Below, piece after piece: positions 16,880-25,042 of a stretch of DNA of 64,000 nucleotides. Position 1 is the stretch's first letter. Every line of letters begins with the position of its first letter. The position numbers were made by a program, and so were the translations under genes. Source of the stretch: Bog-473 sp963742035 (lineage in GTDB: Bacteria; Actinomycetota; Acidimicrobiia; Acidimicrobiales; RAAP-2); assembly GCA_963742035.1 (NCBI GenBank), contig CAVUKH010000002.1, positions 496,001 to 560,000 of the forward strand. The letters run 5' to 3'. Below the pieces are notes generated by a model. It saw nothing but the letters and a program-made list of their open reading frames with translations. It was not told where the DNA came from and searched no databases.

Positions 16880-17068
16880 GCGCTCTGCCGCGCCGTCAGA
16901 CGGGTCAGGTGTGACACAGGACGACGAGCCGGGGCCCCCTCACAGCCACGACAACCCATGCGAGATTTCGTGGTGGCCCATGCGGCCAGGCCGGCCCATC
17001 GGGCCGCACCCAATGCTCCGCATTCGATTCGATTGGCGAGGTGAGAAGGAAAGATCCCTCGGGCCACG

Positions 17069-17074
17069 TAGCGT
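17069..17074 (+). promoter_or_regulatory. -10 box of the PAP2 gene
   Basis: TAGCGT sits 8 nt before ATG 17083 and supports that start over the longer GTG at 17041. Confidence 0.5.
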
Positions 17075-17082
17075 TGGTGTCC

Positions 17083-17715
17083 ATGTCGCGTCTCCGGCTC
17101 ACGGTCATCGCCCTGGTGAGCCTGCTCGCGACGGCGCTCTTGGGCCTCGCCGTGTCCCGGAATCTCACTGCCTACCGCCTGGAGCACCACGTCCTGCAGC
17201 TGCTGGGTCACCCTCCCGACGTCGACCGGTGGGCCGACCTCGCCGACTTCCTCGCCGTGCCGGTCATCGGGGCCGTCTTCCTTGTCAGCGTGGTATATGG
17301 CGCCCTCCGCCGCGTCCTGCTGCGGGTCGGGGTGCTCGCCGTCTTTGCCGTCGCCGCCCTGCTCATCAGCGAATACATCGCCAAGCCGCTGGTCCAGGAG
17401 CGGTTCAGCGGGGCGCTGAGTTTCCCCTCGGGCAACGTGACCGCGGTCTGTGCGACAGCGCTGGCCATGTGGCTCGCGCTCTACCCGGTGCTCGGGAACG
17501 TGGGACGCGGCATCACCTTCGCCTTTGGTGCGGTCTGGACTCTCCTGATGTCGTTGGCCGTGATCGGCGCCTTCTGGCACACGCCCCTCGACTGCATCGG
17601 GTCGGTTCTCCTGTCCGCGGGCGTCGTCGCCGCCGGGGCCGCCCTCCTGGCGCCGCGCCCGTCCCGTGCGCTCCCCGTGGACCCCGAGCCGGCTCGGGTC
17701 ATGGGCAAGGTCTGA
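17083..17715 (+). CDS. PAP2-like membrane phosphatase with divergent motifs
   Basis: A 210-residue polytopic protein with five or six hydrophobic spans. The phosphatidate-phosphatase signature is present in altered form: KPLVQERF (motif 1 region), PSGN in place of the usual PSGH (motif 2) and FWHTPLDCIGS (motif 3, with the catalytic His and Asp). Members remove phosphate from isoprenoid or lipid phosphates at the membrane. The PSGN change may reduce activity or mark a subfamily. The stop overlaps an ATG of the downstream frame. Confidence 0.78.
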   Translation: MSRLRLTVIALVSLLATALLGLAVSRNLTAYRLEHHVLQLLGHPPDVDRWADLADFLAVPVIGAVFLVSVVYGALRRVLLRVGVLAVFAVAALLISEYIAKPLVQERFSGALSFPSGNVTAVCATALAMWLALYPVLGNVGRGITFAFGAVWTLLMSLAVIGAFWHTPLDCIGSVLLSAGVVAAGAALLAPRPSRALPVDPEPARVMGKV

Positions 17716-17736
17716 TGGACAGTGCGGCCCCGGGGC

Positions 17737-17742
17737 TAGCCT
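17737..17742 (+). promoter_or_regulatory. -10 box of the hypothetical gene at 17751
   Basis: TAGCCT lies 8 nt before ATG 17751. It argues for that start rather than the in-frame ATG at 17715 that overlaps the PAP2 stop. Confidence 0.45.
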
Positions 17743-17750
17743 CGGCGCAC

Positions 17751-18068
17751 ATGACCCCAGGCGGACCGTCGACGAACGACATCCTTGAGCTCCTCGGAGG
17801 TCGACCCGGATGGCGATTGGAACCGAGGTCGACGCCAGGCACGACGCCGCTGTGGTGCTTCGTCTTCAACGGCAAGATCGAATTCTCGGTCACGGCCGGC
17901 CCCGATTCCGTCCGTCTCTACGTGATGGACACCGATCAGGAGATCGTCTTCGACAACGCGGACGGCCTCATGGCGTGGCTGCGGACCAATCGGGCAGAAG
18001 CGGTCCAGGACCCCGTGCAACGCGGGACGCGAAAGTCGCGATTCCGCAGAATCACCAGCTGGAGCTGA
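17751..18068 (+). CDS. hypothetical protein
   Basis: A 105-residue soluble protein with no recognised family. It has a short leading helix (NDILELLGG), a beta-rich core (WCFVFNGKIEFSVTAG, VRLYVMDTDQEIVF), a helix (ADGLMAWLRTN) and a very basic tail. The pattern of a small cytosolic domain and basic end could bind nucleic acid or a partner, but nothing shows which. A leaderless start is indicated by the box at 17737. It is convergent with a VOC gene. Confidence 0.6.
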   Translation: MTPGGPSTNDILELLGGRPGWRLEPRSTPGTTPLWCFVFNGKIEFSVTAGPDSVRLYVMDTDQEIVFDNADGLMAWLRTNRAEAVQDPVQRGTRKSRFRRITSWS

Positions 18069-18083
18069 CGGGTCGACCAGCCC

Positions 18084-18494
18084 TCACGGCGCCACCAGCT
18101 CAATCGCGATGCCGTCGGGGTCGCGGAGCTGGAGCGAGGGATGTCCACCCTCGAGCACCACGCCGTCATGGTCGATGCCGACCTCGGTCAGATGGGTGGC
18201 CCAGGCCTCGAGAGCAGCTCCGTCAGGGACGGCGAGCGCCAGGTGATCGAGCCTGTCAGAGAGCGGTTCGGCCGGTGCGTGGCGCGGCGTCGGAGTCTCG
18301 GTCAGGACCACGACGAACCTCCCGCCACGGTGTTGCAGCGCGACGTAGCCGATGTCCGGATCGTCCGCGAAGGGAGCCAGGCCCAGAACAGCGCTGTACC
18401 ACTTCGCACTCGCGCCGACGTCGGACACCAGGAGCTGCACGTGCGACAACCCCGTGATGGGGGCGCTTTGTCCCGCGTCCTTGACCGAGGTCAC
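18084..18494 (-). CDS. VOC (glyoxalase/dioxygenase-fold) family protein
   Basis: A 136-residue VOC protein. Likely metal ligands are in LSHVQLLVSD (His), RLDHLALAV (His) and GIAIELV (Glu). The first module includes WYSAVLGLAPFADD and the second LRDPDGIAIELV. I chose GTG 18494 because TAGGAT lies 7 nt upstream, which removes a long arginine-rich false extension. Function beyond the fold is not predictable. It is divergent from the small upstream ORF and hydrolase. Confidence 0.82.
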   Translation of the reverse strand: MTSVKDAGQSAPITGLSHVQLLVSDVGASAKWYSAVLGLAPFADDPDIGYVALQHRGGRFVVVLTETPTPRHAPAEPLSDRLDHLALAVPDGAALEAWATHLTEVGIDHDGVVLEGGHPSLQLRDPDGIAIELVAP

Positions 18495-18501
18495 CCGACG
18501 G

Positions 18502-18507
18502 ATCCTA
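18502..18507 (-). promoter_or_regulatory. -10 box of the VOC gene at 18494
   Basis: TAGGAT on the minus strand, 7 nt before the GTG start. It faces the TAGCCT box at 18549 on the other strand. Confidence 0.5.
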
Positions 18508-18548
18508 CCGAGACGACCCGAGGTGGCCGTGCCCGCCGACGCCGCCGC

Positions 18549-18554
18549 TAGCCT
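18549..18554 (+). promoter_or_regulatory. -10 box before the 10-codon upstream ORF
   Basis: TAGCCT lies 8 nt before ATG 18563, so the predicted leaderless mRNA begins with the short upstream ORF and not with the hydrolase. Confidence 0.45.
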
Positions 18555-18562
18555 CCGTCGCC

Positions 18563-18595
18563 ATGCCGTCCACTGAGGGAGCTCACCGGTCGTGA
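18563..18595 (+). CDS. 10-residue upstream ORF coupled to the hydrolase
   Basis: ATG 18563 opens a frame encoding MPSTEGAHRS. Its TGA (18593-18595) overlaps the hydrolase GTG at 18592. A promoter box at the usual leaderless distance precedes this ATG and not the hydrolase start. A ribosome finishing this peptide would be delivered to the hydrolase start, so it probably acts as a translation leader rather than as a functional peptide. Confidence 0.4.
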   Translation: MPSTEGAHRS

Positions 18596-19326
18596 CGGTC
18601 GTCCTGATCCACGGCGGTGGGGCCACCGGCGCCTTCTGGGACCGCCTGCTGCCCTACCTCGACGGCGAACCGCTCGTCGTCGATCTGCCGGGCCGCCGAG
18701 CCCGGCCGGCGGACCTGGCCACCTTGACCGTCGGCCACGAGGTCGCCTCGGTGGTGGCCGACGTCGAAACAGCGACCCCGGCCGGCCCGCTCACGCTGGT
18801 GGCCCATTCCTCCGGCGGCCTGGTCGTACCGGGCGTCGTCGCCGCCCTCGGCGGCCGCGTCGGGGCGATCGTCCTCAACGCCGCGCTCGTGCCGGCCGAG
18901 GGCGAGTGCGGGATTGCCTGCATGCAGGAGCGCCACCGTGACGGCCTGCGCATGGCAATGGCGGACGCCGAGAAGGACGGGCGGACGATCACGCTGCCCC
19001 CGCCCTCCGACCCCGAGGCGCTCCGGCACTCCTACGGCGGCGACCCGCTCACTGACGACACGTTGGCCTTCGTCACCGATCCGGCGCGCTCGGTGGAGGA
19101 CACGGTGCAGCACTACTTCCAGCCCGTTCACTGGTCCACGGTCGCCGGCATCCCCATCACCTATGTGCTCAACGAGAGGGACCGCCCGATTCGACCCGAG
19201 ATGCAGGAGGTCATGGTCACGCGCCTGCCGCCCCCGGTCGAGGTCATCCGGCTCGACTCGGGCCACCTGCTCCCCGTGACGTCACCGGCGGTCTTCGCGG
19301 AGATCGTCAACCGTGTCGCCGGCTGA
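18592..19326 (+). CDS. alpha/beta hydrolase
   Basis: A 244-residue serine hydrolase. The oxyanion segment VVLIHGGGATGAFWDRLLPYL opens the protein, the nucleophile is in VAHSSGGLVVPG (Ser, about residue 67) and the catalytic His is in LDSGHLLPVTSP near the end. An acid residue is likely in the YVLNERDRPI region. The layout matches small-molecule esterases and lactonases of the AB_hydrolase_6 type. Substrate unknown. The 3' end overlaps the convergent exported-protein gene by 45 nt. Confidence 0.87.
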   Translation: MTVVLIHGGGATGAFWDRLLPYLDGEPLVVDLPGRRARPADLATLTVGHEVASVVADVETATPAGPLTLVAHSSGGLVVPGVVAALGGRVGAIVLNAALVPAEGECGIACMQERHRDGLRMAMADAEKDGRTITLPPPSDPEALRHSYGGDPLTDDTLAFVTDPARSVEDTVQHYFQPVHWSTVAGIPITYVLNERDRPIRPEMQEVMVTRLPPPVEVIRLDSGHLLPVTSPAVFAEIVNRVAG

Positions 19327-20150
19327 AGGATCGCCCGGCGGCATCGCCGCCGCGGTCGAGGCGTCCTGCCCGATCCGTCGCCGCCGCAGGAGGGCCGGGG
19401 TGGCCACGGCCAGTGCCAGCACGGCAACGACCACCAGGACCTGAAGGATGGTGCCGAGCGAGACGCTCCTGGTTGAGCGGTCCGGCATCGCAGTCGTGGC
19501 GGGGGCGCCGCCCGGAGCCCGCACCATGGCGGCGTACTGGGCCCGGGCGACCCGCTCGGCGTCGGCGGGCGAAATGGGCTGCGGATTGCCCGACGCCGCC
19601 GAGAAGAAGGACAGCAGGTCGACGTACTCGCCGGCCCGCATGGTGACGGCCTCGCCCACGCCGTCCTGGTCGGTCGCCGCGAAGTAGGTGACGCGCCGGG
19701 CACCGGGGATGGACGAGAGGGGGTCGGAGCTGACGATCTCGCCCGACTCCAGGGAGTGCTGGGCGGCCTGCACGAACACCCGTGCCCCCACCGGGGCCGA
19801 GAAGCGGACCAGGAGGTCCTGTACCTGGTTGAGGCCACCGTCGGCCTGCCACACCCGCTCGTAGGTCGAAATGGTCTTGGCCAAGGTGGACAGGGCGGCC
19901 GCGACGGTTGACGGGTCGGGCGCGTCGGAAGCGAACTCTGCTGCATTGAGTGGCCCCTGAGAGGTCACCGTGTAGCCCGGGCCGAGGTCGGGGATCACCA
20001 CCGTGTCGAGCGAAGCCGTCGCCGTGCTCGCCGCGCCGGCCGCGCCGGCTGCGCGGCCGGAGCCATGACCACCGCGCAGACGCAGCACCAAGCCAAGGTG
20101 GCGGCTGCCCCGCCGGACCGGGCCCAGTTCCGGGCCCGCGTCGTCCTCAC
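19282..20150 (-). pseudogene. exported membrane-anchored protein with apparent frameshift after the signal peptide
   Basis: GTG 20150 overlaps the metH stop (GTGA) and encodes an excellent signal peptide: a basic n-region (RTTRARNWARS) and a hydrophobic core (AAATLAWCCVCAVVMAPAA). That frame ends soon after. The mature domain, about 220 residues (from SLDTVVIPDLGPGYTV on) with a C-terminal membrane span (LGTILQVLVVVAVLALAVATPALL) and RRRR stop-transfer, lies in another frame ending at 19282. The switch must occur within a GC-rich 9-bp direct repeat near 20026-20055. Family not recognised. The intact reading on both sides suggests a sequencing error or a recent indel. Confidence 0.65.
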
Positions 20151-23100
20151 GCGATGAAGTACTTGGCCTCGGGGTGGTGGCAGATGATGGCGTCGGTCGT
20201 CTGCTCGGGGTTGAGCTGGAAGCCCTCGCTGACCGTGACGCCGATGCGGTCCCCGCCCAGGAGCTCCACCACTTTGGCATTGTCGGTCAGGTCGGGGCAG
20301 GCCGGGTAGCCCCAGGAGTACCGCCCGCCGCGGTACTGCTGCTTGAAGAGCCCGGTCAGGCTCGGCCCGTCCTCGCCGGCGAAGCCGAGTTCCTCGCGAA
20401 TACGGCGGTGCCAGTACTCGGCGGTGGCCTCGGCCATCTCGACGCTGAGGCCGTGCAGGAAGAGGTACTCCTGGTAGTGGTTCTCGGCGAACAGCCGTGC
20501 GGTCTCCTCCGAGGCTCTGGCCCCGATGGTGCAGAGCATGAAGCTGGCGAAGTCTTCGTCTCCCGAGTCGGCGGGGCGAAAGAAGTCGGCAATGCACAGC
20601 CAGGGCTCCTTGCGCTGACGCGGGAAGGTGAAGCGCATCCACTCCGAGGTTCGGGACTCGTCCTTCCAGATCACGAGGTCGTTGCCCTCGGCGTTGGCGG
20701 CGAAATGCCCGTAGGCCACGGACGGCACCAAAAGATCCGCCTCTTTGGCCTTGCCCAGCTGCTCGCGCAGTGTGGCCCTCACCCGGTCCTTGAACTCGGT
20801 ATCGTTCTCGCCGTTCTCGGGTCTGAAGCCCCACTGGTTGCGGAACAGGGCCGTCAGGTTGAGGAACTCGGCGACCTCGTCGATGGGGATGCCCACGGCG
20901 ACCCGGGCGCCCACGAAGGGTGGGGTGAACAGCGGGTTGTCCGCCGCCACGTCGGCGCGAGCGGGCTGACCCTCCACCGGAGTGGTGTCCTGGTCGTCGA
21001 GACGGCTCCGCCGCGGGACGTTCTTCTCGGAGATCTCGCGCCCGAACAGGGGGTCGTCGTCGCCCTTGCGCTTCAGTTCCACCAGGCGGTCCATGGTGCG
21101 CAGCCCCTCGAAGGCGTCGCGCCCGTAGAACAGCCGCCCCTCGTAGACCTCGCGCAGGTCCCGCTCAACGTAGGTGCGTGTCAGCGCCGCCCCACCCAGC
21201 AGGACGGGGATGTTGGACAACGAACGGTCGTTCAGTTCGACGAGGTTCTCGCGGATGATGAGCGTCGACTTCACCAACAACCCACTCATGCCGATGGCGT
21301 CGGCCTTGTGCTCCTCGACGGCGGTGACCATCTCGTTGATGCCGATCTTGATGCCGAGGTTCACCACCTCGTAGCCGTTGTTGGTGAGGATGATGTCGAC
21401 CAGGTTCTTCCCGATGTCGTGCACGTCGCCCTTGACGGTGGCCAGCACCACGGTCCCCTTGCCGCCCTGGTCCGACTTCTCCATGTGTGGTTCGAGGAAG
21501 GCGACCGCGGCCTTCATGGTCTCGGCGGACTGCAGGACGAAGGGCAGTTGCATCTCGCCCGAGGCGAAACGCTCGCCGACGACCTTCATACCCTCGAGCA
21601 GGATGTCGTTGACGATGGTGAGCGCCGCCGTGCCCGACTCGAGCGCCTCGGTCAGATCGTCCTCCAGCCCGTTGCGATTGCCGTCAATGATGCGCTGGGA
21701 CAGCCGGCGGTCGACGGGCCAGTCACTGTGGTCCTCGGCCGGCCCGGTGGCGGCCTTGACCCCCTCGAACATCGACAAGAGCTCCTGCAACGGGTCGTAG
21801 TCCTCGGTGCGGCGGTTGTAGACGAGGTCGAGGCAGATCTCCTTGGCCCGGTCGTCAATGCGGGACAACGGGAGGATCTTGGAGGCGTGGACGATGGCCG
21901 AGTCGAGGCCGGCCTCCACGCACTCGTGCAGGAACACGGAGTTGAGCACCTGTCGAGCAGCCGGGTTGAGGCCGAAGGACACGTTGGACAGGCCCAGAAC
22001 GGTGGACACACCGGGCAGTTCCGCCTTAATCCGGCGGATGCCCTCAATGGTCTCGATCCCGTCCTCGCGGCTCTCCTCCATGCCCGTCGACAGCGGCAGC
22101 GCCAGCGGGTCGAACAACAGGTCCTCGGGTGCGAGCCCGTAGCGCTCGACGGCGATGTCCCGGATGTTGCGGGCGGCCCGCAGCTTCCACTCCGCCGTGC
22201 GCGCCTGGCCCTCCTCGTCGATGCACGTGCACACGACGGCGGCCCCGAACTCGCGGGCGAGGCGGAGGAACGTGTCGAGGCGTGTGCCCGGCCCGTCCCC
22301 CTCCTCCAAGTTGACCGAGTTGAGGATGGGCCGCCCGCCGAGCCATTCGAGCGCGGCCCGGACCACCGGGCCCTCGGTGGAGTCGACCATGAGGGGCACG
22401 CTCGCCTGCGTGCAGAAGCGGCTGGCGATCTCGTGCATGTCCGAGACCCCGTCGGCGCCCGTGTAGTCGACGCAGACGTCAATGAGATGCGAGCCTTCCT
22501 TGACCTGGTCCCGCGCCATGCCGACGCAGGTGTCCCAGTCGCCGTCGAGCATGGCCTCGCGGAAGGCCCTGGACCCGTTGGCGTTGGTGCGCTCGCCGAC
22601 GGCCAGATACGACGAGTCCTGCGCGAACGGGACCGACGTGTAGATGGAGGCGGCGGACGGCTCGTGCACCGGGTTGCGCACGGCCGGCGTGGCGTCGGCG
22701 CAGCGCTCGACCACGGCGGCCAGGTGGGCCGGCGTGGTGCCGCAGCACCCTCCGATGGCACTCACGCCGAACTCGGTCACGAAGCGGTGCAGGTGCTCGG
22801 CCAGGCCCTCGGGCGTGAGGTCGTAGTGCATGTTGCCGTCGACCACCGACGGGAGGCCCGCATTCGGGACGCAGGCGAGAGGGACGCGGCTGGCCCCCGA
22901 AAGGTGGCGCAGTGCCTCGCTCATCTCGACCGGACCGGTGGCGCAGTTGAGGCCGACCACGTCGACCTGCATGGCATCGAGCACGGTCAACGCGGCACCG
23001 ATCTCGGTGCCCGGCAACATGCGGCCGGTCAGCTCAATGGTCACCTGGGTCTGGAGCGGGACGTAGCGGTCGAGCGCCACCATGGCCCGGCGGGCGCCGT

Positions 23101-23659
23101 TCACCGCCGCCTTGATGGAGAGCATGTCGAATTGCGTCTCGATGAGCAGCAGGTCGACACCGCCTTCGAGCAGCCCGAGCGCCTGCTCCTCGTAGGCGTC
23201 GCGGAAGTCGGCGTACGAAATGTGTCCGAGCGTGGGGAACTTCGTGCCCGGTCCCATGGAGCCGGCCACCCAACGCGGCCGCTCGGGCGTCGAGAACTCG
23301 TCGCGGACCGCGCAGGCCAGCTCAGCGGCCCGACGGGTCAGGTCACGGGCGCGGTCGGCCAGCCCGTACTCGGCGAGGACGACGGACGTCGAGCCGAACG
23401 TGTCGGTCTCCACCACGTCGCACCCGACCTCGTAGAAGGAGCGGTGCACCTGGGCCACGACCTCGGGCCGGGTCTCGACCAGCCACTCGTTACAGCCCTC
23501 GAGCTCCGGTCCGCCGAAGTCCTCGGGACCCAGACCGAGCATCTGCAGGTTGGTGCCCATGGCGCCGTCGAAGATGACCACCCGCTCGCGCAGGGCCTGC
23601 AGGTAGGTGGAGGCGGACGGGTCCAGCCGACCCAGGAGCTCTGGCGAGGGAGTTACCAC
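20147..23659 (-). CDS. metH: cobalamin-dependent methionine synthase
   Basis: A 1170-residue four-module enzyme that methylates homocysteine from methyltetrahydrofolate through B12. In order: the homocysteine domain with zinc ligands in GLNCATGP and GGCCGTTP; the pterin domain with GERTNANGSRAF; the B12 domain with DVHDIGKN (His ligand, about residue 747); and the C-terminal AdoMet reactivation domain, including YSWGYPACPDL. GTG 23659 is preferred because TATCCT lies 6 nt upstream. No cobalamin riboswitch fits in the short divergent gap to the pduO-type gene. Confidence 0.96.
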   Translation of the reverse strand: MVTPSPELLGRLDPSASTYLQALRERVVIFDGAMGTNLQMLGLGPEDFGGPELEGCNEWLVETRPEVVAQVHRSFYEVGCDVVETDTFGSTSVVLAEYGLADRARDLTRRAAELACAVRDEFSTPERPRWVAGSMGPGTKFPTLGHISYADFRDAYEEQALGLLEGGVDLLLIETQFDMLSIKAAVNGARRAMVALDRYVPLQTQVTIELTGRMLPGTEIGAALTVLDAMQVDVVGLNCATGPVEMSEALRHLSGASRVPLACVPNAGLPSVVDGNMHYDLTPEGLAEHLHRFVTEFGVSAIGGCCGTTPAHLAAVVERCADATPAVRNPVHEPSAASIYTSVPFAQDSSYLAVGERTNANGSRAFREAMLDGDWDTCVGMARDQVKEGSHLIDVCVDYTGADGVSDMHEIASRFCTQASVPLMVDSTEGPVVRAALEWLGGRPILNSVNLEEGDGPGTRLDTFLRLAREFGAAVVCTCIDEEGQARTAEWKLRAARNIRDIAVERYGLAPEDLLFDPLALPLSTGMEESREDGIETIEGIRRIKAELPGVSTVLGLSNVSFGLNPAARQVLNSVFLHECVEAGLDSAIVHASKILPLSRIDDRAKEICLDLVYNRRTEDYDPLQELLSMFEGVKAATGPAEDHSDWPVDRRLSQRIIDGNRNGLEDDLTEALESGTAALTIVNDILLEGMKVVGERFASGEMQLPFVLQSAETMKAAVAFLEPHMEKSDQGGKGTVVLATVKGDVHDIGKNLVDIILTNNGYEVVNLGIKIGINEMVTAVEEHKADAIGMSGLLVKSTLIIRENLVELNDRSLSNIPVLLGGAALTRTYVERDLREVYEGRLFYGRDAFEGLRTMDRLVELKRKGDDDPLFGREISEKNVPRRSRLDDQDTTPVEGQPARADVAADNPLFTPPFVGARVAVGIPIDEVAEFLNLTALFRNQWGFRPENGENDTEFKDRVRATLREQLGKAKEADLLVPSVAYGHFAANAEGNDLVIWKDESRTSEWMRFTFPRQRKEPWLCIADFFRPADSGDEDFASFMLCTIGARASEETARLFAENHYQEYLFLHGLSVEMAEATAEYWHRRIREELGFAGEDGPSLTGLFKQQYRGGRYSWGYPACPDLTDNAKVVELLGGDRIGVTVSEGFQLNPEQTTDAIICHHPEAKYFIA

Positions 23660-23665
23660 CCGCAC

Positions 23666-23671
23666 AGGATA
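23666..23671 (-). promoter_or_regulatory. -10 box of metH
   Basis: TATCCT on the minus strand followed by 6 nt and the metH GTG, consistent with leaderless transcription. Confidence 0.5.
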
Positions 23672-23706
23672 CCGGCGGCTCCCAGGGTCCCTCCGACAGG
23701 CCCCGG

Positions 23707-23712
23707 TAGCAT
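23707..23712 (+). promoter_or_regulatory. -10 box of the cobalamin adenosyltransferase gene
   Basis: TAGCAT lies 8 nt before ATG 23721. The two divergent -10 boxes are about 36 bp apart, so metH and this gene share a compact control region. Confidence 0.5.
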
Positions 23713-23720
23713 CCGGGCCC

Positions 23721-24266
23721 ATGGTGCCACGGATCTACACCAAGCGGGGTGACGACGGGACGACCGGCCTGCTCTACGGCGGGAGGGTGCGCAAGGATTC
23801 GTGGCGGATCGACCTGAACGGGGTCGTCGACGAGGCCCAGGCCGCGATAGGCGTGGCCCGGGCAGAAACGCCGGCGGGGACCGAGGTCAACGATCGTCTC
23901 GTCACGCTGGCCCGCGAGCTCTACGTCTTGATGGCGGAGGTGGCCACCGCCCCGGAGAACCGCACGAAGCTCCAGGCGGGCTCCAGCTTGGTGACGCCGG
24001 ACATGGTGGCCGCGCTGGAGACCGGCATCGACGACCTCCTGGCCCGCTTCGACATGCCGAGTGACTTCACCGTGCCGGGGGAGAACCGCGTGGCCGCTGC
24101 ACTCGATCTGGCCCGCACCGTCGTGCGCCGCGCCGAGCGCATGGCGGTGGCCGAGCCCGTGGGCGACGGCTCGCTCGTGGTGGCCTACCTCAATCGCCTG
24201 TCCGACCTGCTGTGGGCCATGGCGCGTTGGCAGGAAGGCCCGGAGCACGTGCTGGCGAAGAGCTGA
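23721..24266 (+). CDS. PduO-type ATP:cob(I)alamin adenosyltransferase
   Basis: A 181-residue protein beginning RIYTKRGDDGTTGLLYGGRV, the ATP-binding signature of PduO/MMAB enzymes. It continues as a helix bundle with the conserved C-terminal ARTVVRRAER and LNRLSDLLWAMAR motifs. It makes adenosylcobalamin, the cofactor needed by the methylmalonyl-CoA-mutase-type enzyme encoded at 34.4 kb. It is divergent from the methylcobalamin enzyme MetH, which groups two B12 uses in one locus. Confidence 0.95.
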   Translation: MVPRIYTKRGDDGTTGLLYGGRVRKDSWRIDLNGVVDEAQAAIGVARAETPAGTEVNDRLVTLARELYVLMAEVATAPENRTKLQAGSSLVTPDMVAALETGIDDLLARFDMPSDFTVPGENRVAAALDLARTVVRRAERMAVAEPVGDGSLVVAYLNRLSDLLWAMARWQEGPEHVLAKS

Positions 24267-24271
24267 GGCGT

Positions 24272-24895
24272 CTAGTTGCTCGGTCCGCGCCACCGACCGC
24301 GGTGGATGCGCTCGGCCGCTGCAGGAGCCTCCCGGTCCAACGAGGCGGACCGGTGATCGCCGCCGTCGGGGTGGCCGAGGAGGACGGCGCAGAAGAGCCG
24401 CCACCCCGCCGGGACGTCGAGCCGGGTCGCCAGCTCGGCTTCGCCTCGGAAGGCGCCCAGCACGCAGGCGCCCAGCCCTGCATCGACTGCGCTCAGCAGC
24501 ACGGTCATGACCCCGAAGGCGGCATCTCCTATCCAGTAGGGCACGGGCCACGCGGCCTGACCCCTACCCAGGCGAGACGCTGCCTTGTCCTCCTCGGCGT
24601 AGCGGGCGACGTAGGCCTCGGGTGAGCTGTAGGCGAGAAGGACGACGGGCGCCCGGGCCAGGCCGTGGGACCACTCGACGTGCCGGGACCGCCACGCGTC
24701 GTCCGTGGTGGTGTCCCAGTAGTGGGCCGTCTCCCCCGGCCCCTCCAGGACGATCCAGGCCGTGCCCTGCGTGTTCCCGGCGGTGGGGGACCGCAACGCG
24801 GCATGGAGGATCCGGTCCAGCACGGCGCGTTCGACGGCCTGGGAGGAGAAGCTCCGGACCATGCGGCGGCGGCGAATGGCCTCGTCGAGCTCCAC
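24272..24895 (-). CDS. nitroreductase-family flavoprotein
   Basis: A 207-residue protein of the FMN-dependent nitroreductase fold. It opens with AIRRRRMVRSFSSQAVE, where Arg residues bind the FMN phosphate, followed by LHAALRSPTAGNTQG. Later segments DAAFGVMTVLLSAVDAGLGACVLGAF and LLGHPDGGDHR complete the fold. Such enzymes reduce nitro, quinone or enone compounds with NAD(P)H; the physiological substrate is unknown. GTG 24895 has AAGACT 6 nt upstream. It is convergent with the adenosyltransferase, 5 nt apart. Confidence 0.87.
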   Translation of the reverse strand: MELDEAIRRRRMVRSFSSQAVERAVLDRILHAALRSPTAGNTQGTAWIVLEGPGETAHYWDTTTDDAWRSRHVEWSHGLARAPVVLLAYSSPEAYVARYAEEDKAASRLGRGQAAWPVPYWIGDAAFGVMTVLLSAVDAGLGACVLGAFRGEAELATRLDVPAGWRLFCAVLLGHPDGGDHRSASLDREAPAAAERIHRGRWRGPSN

Positions 24896-24901
24896 GGGTG
24901 G

Positions 24902-24907
24902 AGTCTT
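24902..24907 (-). promoter_or_regulatory. -10 box of the nitroreductase gene
   Basis: AAGACT on the minus strand, 6 nt before the GTG at 24895; a weak match in the expected leaderless position. Confidence 0.35.
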
Positions 24908-25042
24908 CCATCAGGGCGCTGGGCTGGGCCGATCGGGTGAGGCCCCGCCGGATCACTCCTCGGGAATGTTGACCCCGCGAGTAGTGTTTTACCCTTCGAG
25001 GCCAGCCACGACGACCGGCTGGTGCGACCCGGAGGTTCGACA

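Noticed and set aside
23660..23720. Cobalamin riboswitch between metH and the adenosyltransferase
   Set aside because: The gap is about 60 bp, far too small for the aptamer, and both genes have -10 boxes close to their starts.
20174..23752. A 1192-codon open frame on the plus strand opposite metH
   Set aside because: It is a mirror of the metH codon pattern in GC-rich DNA. Its translation has no domain motifs and metH is unmistakable on the other strand.
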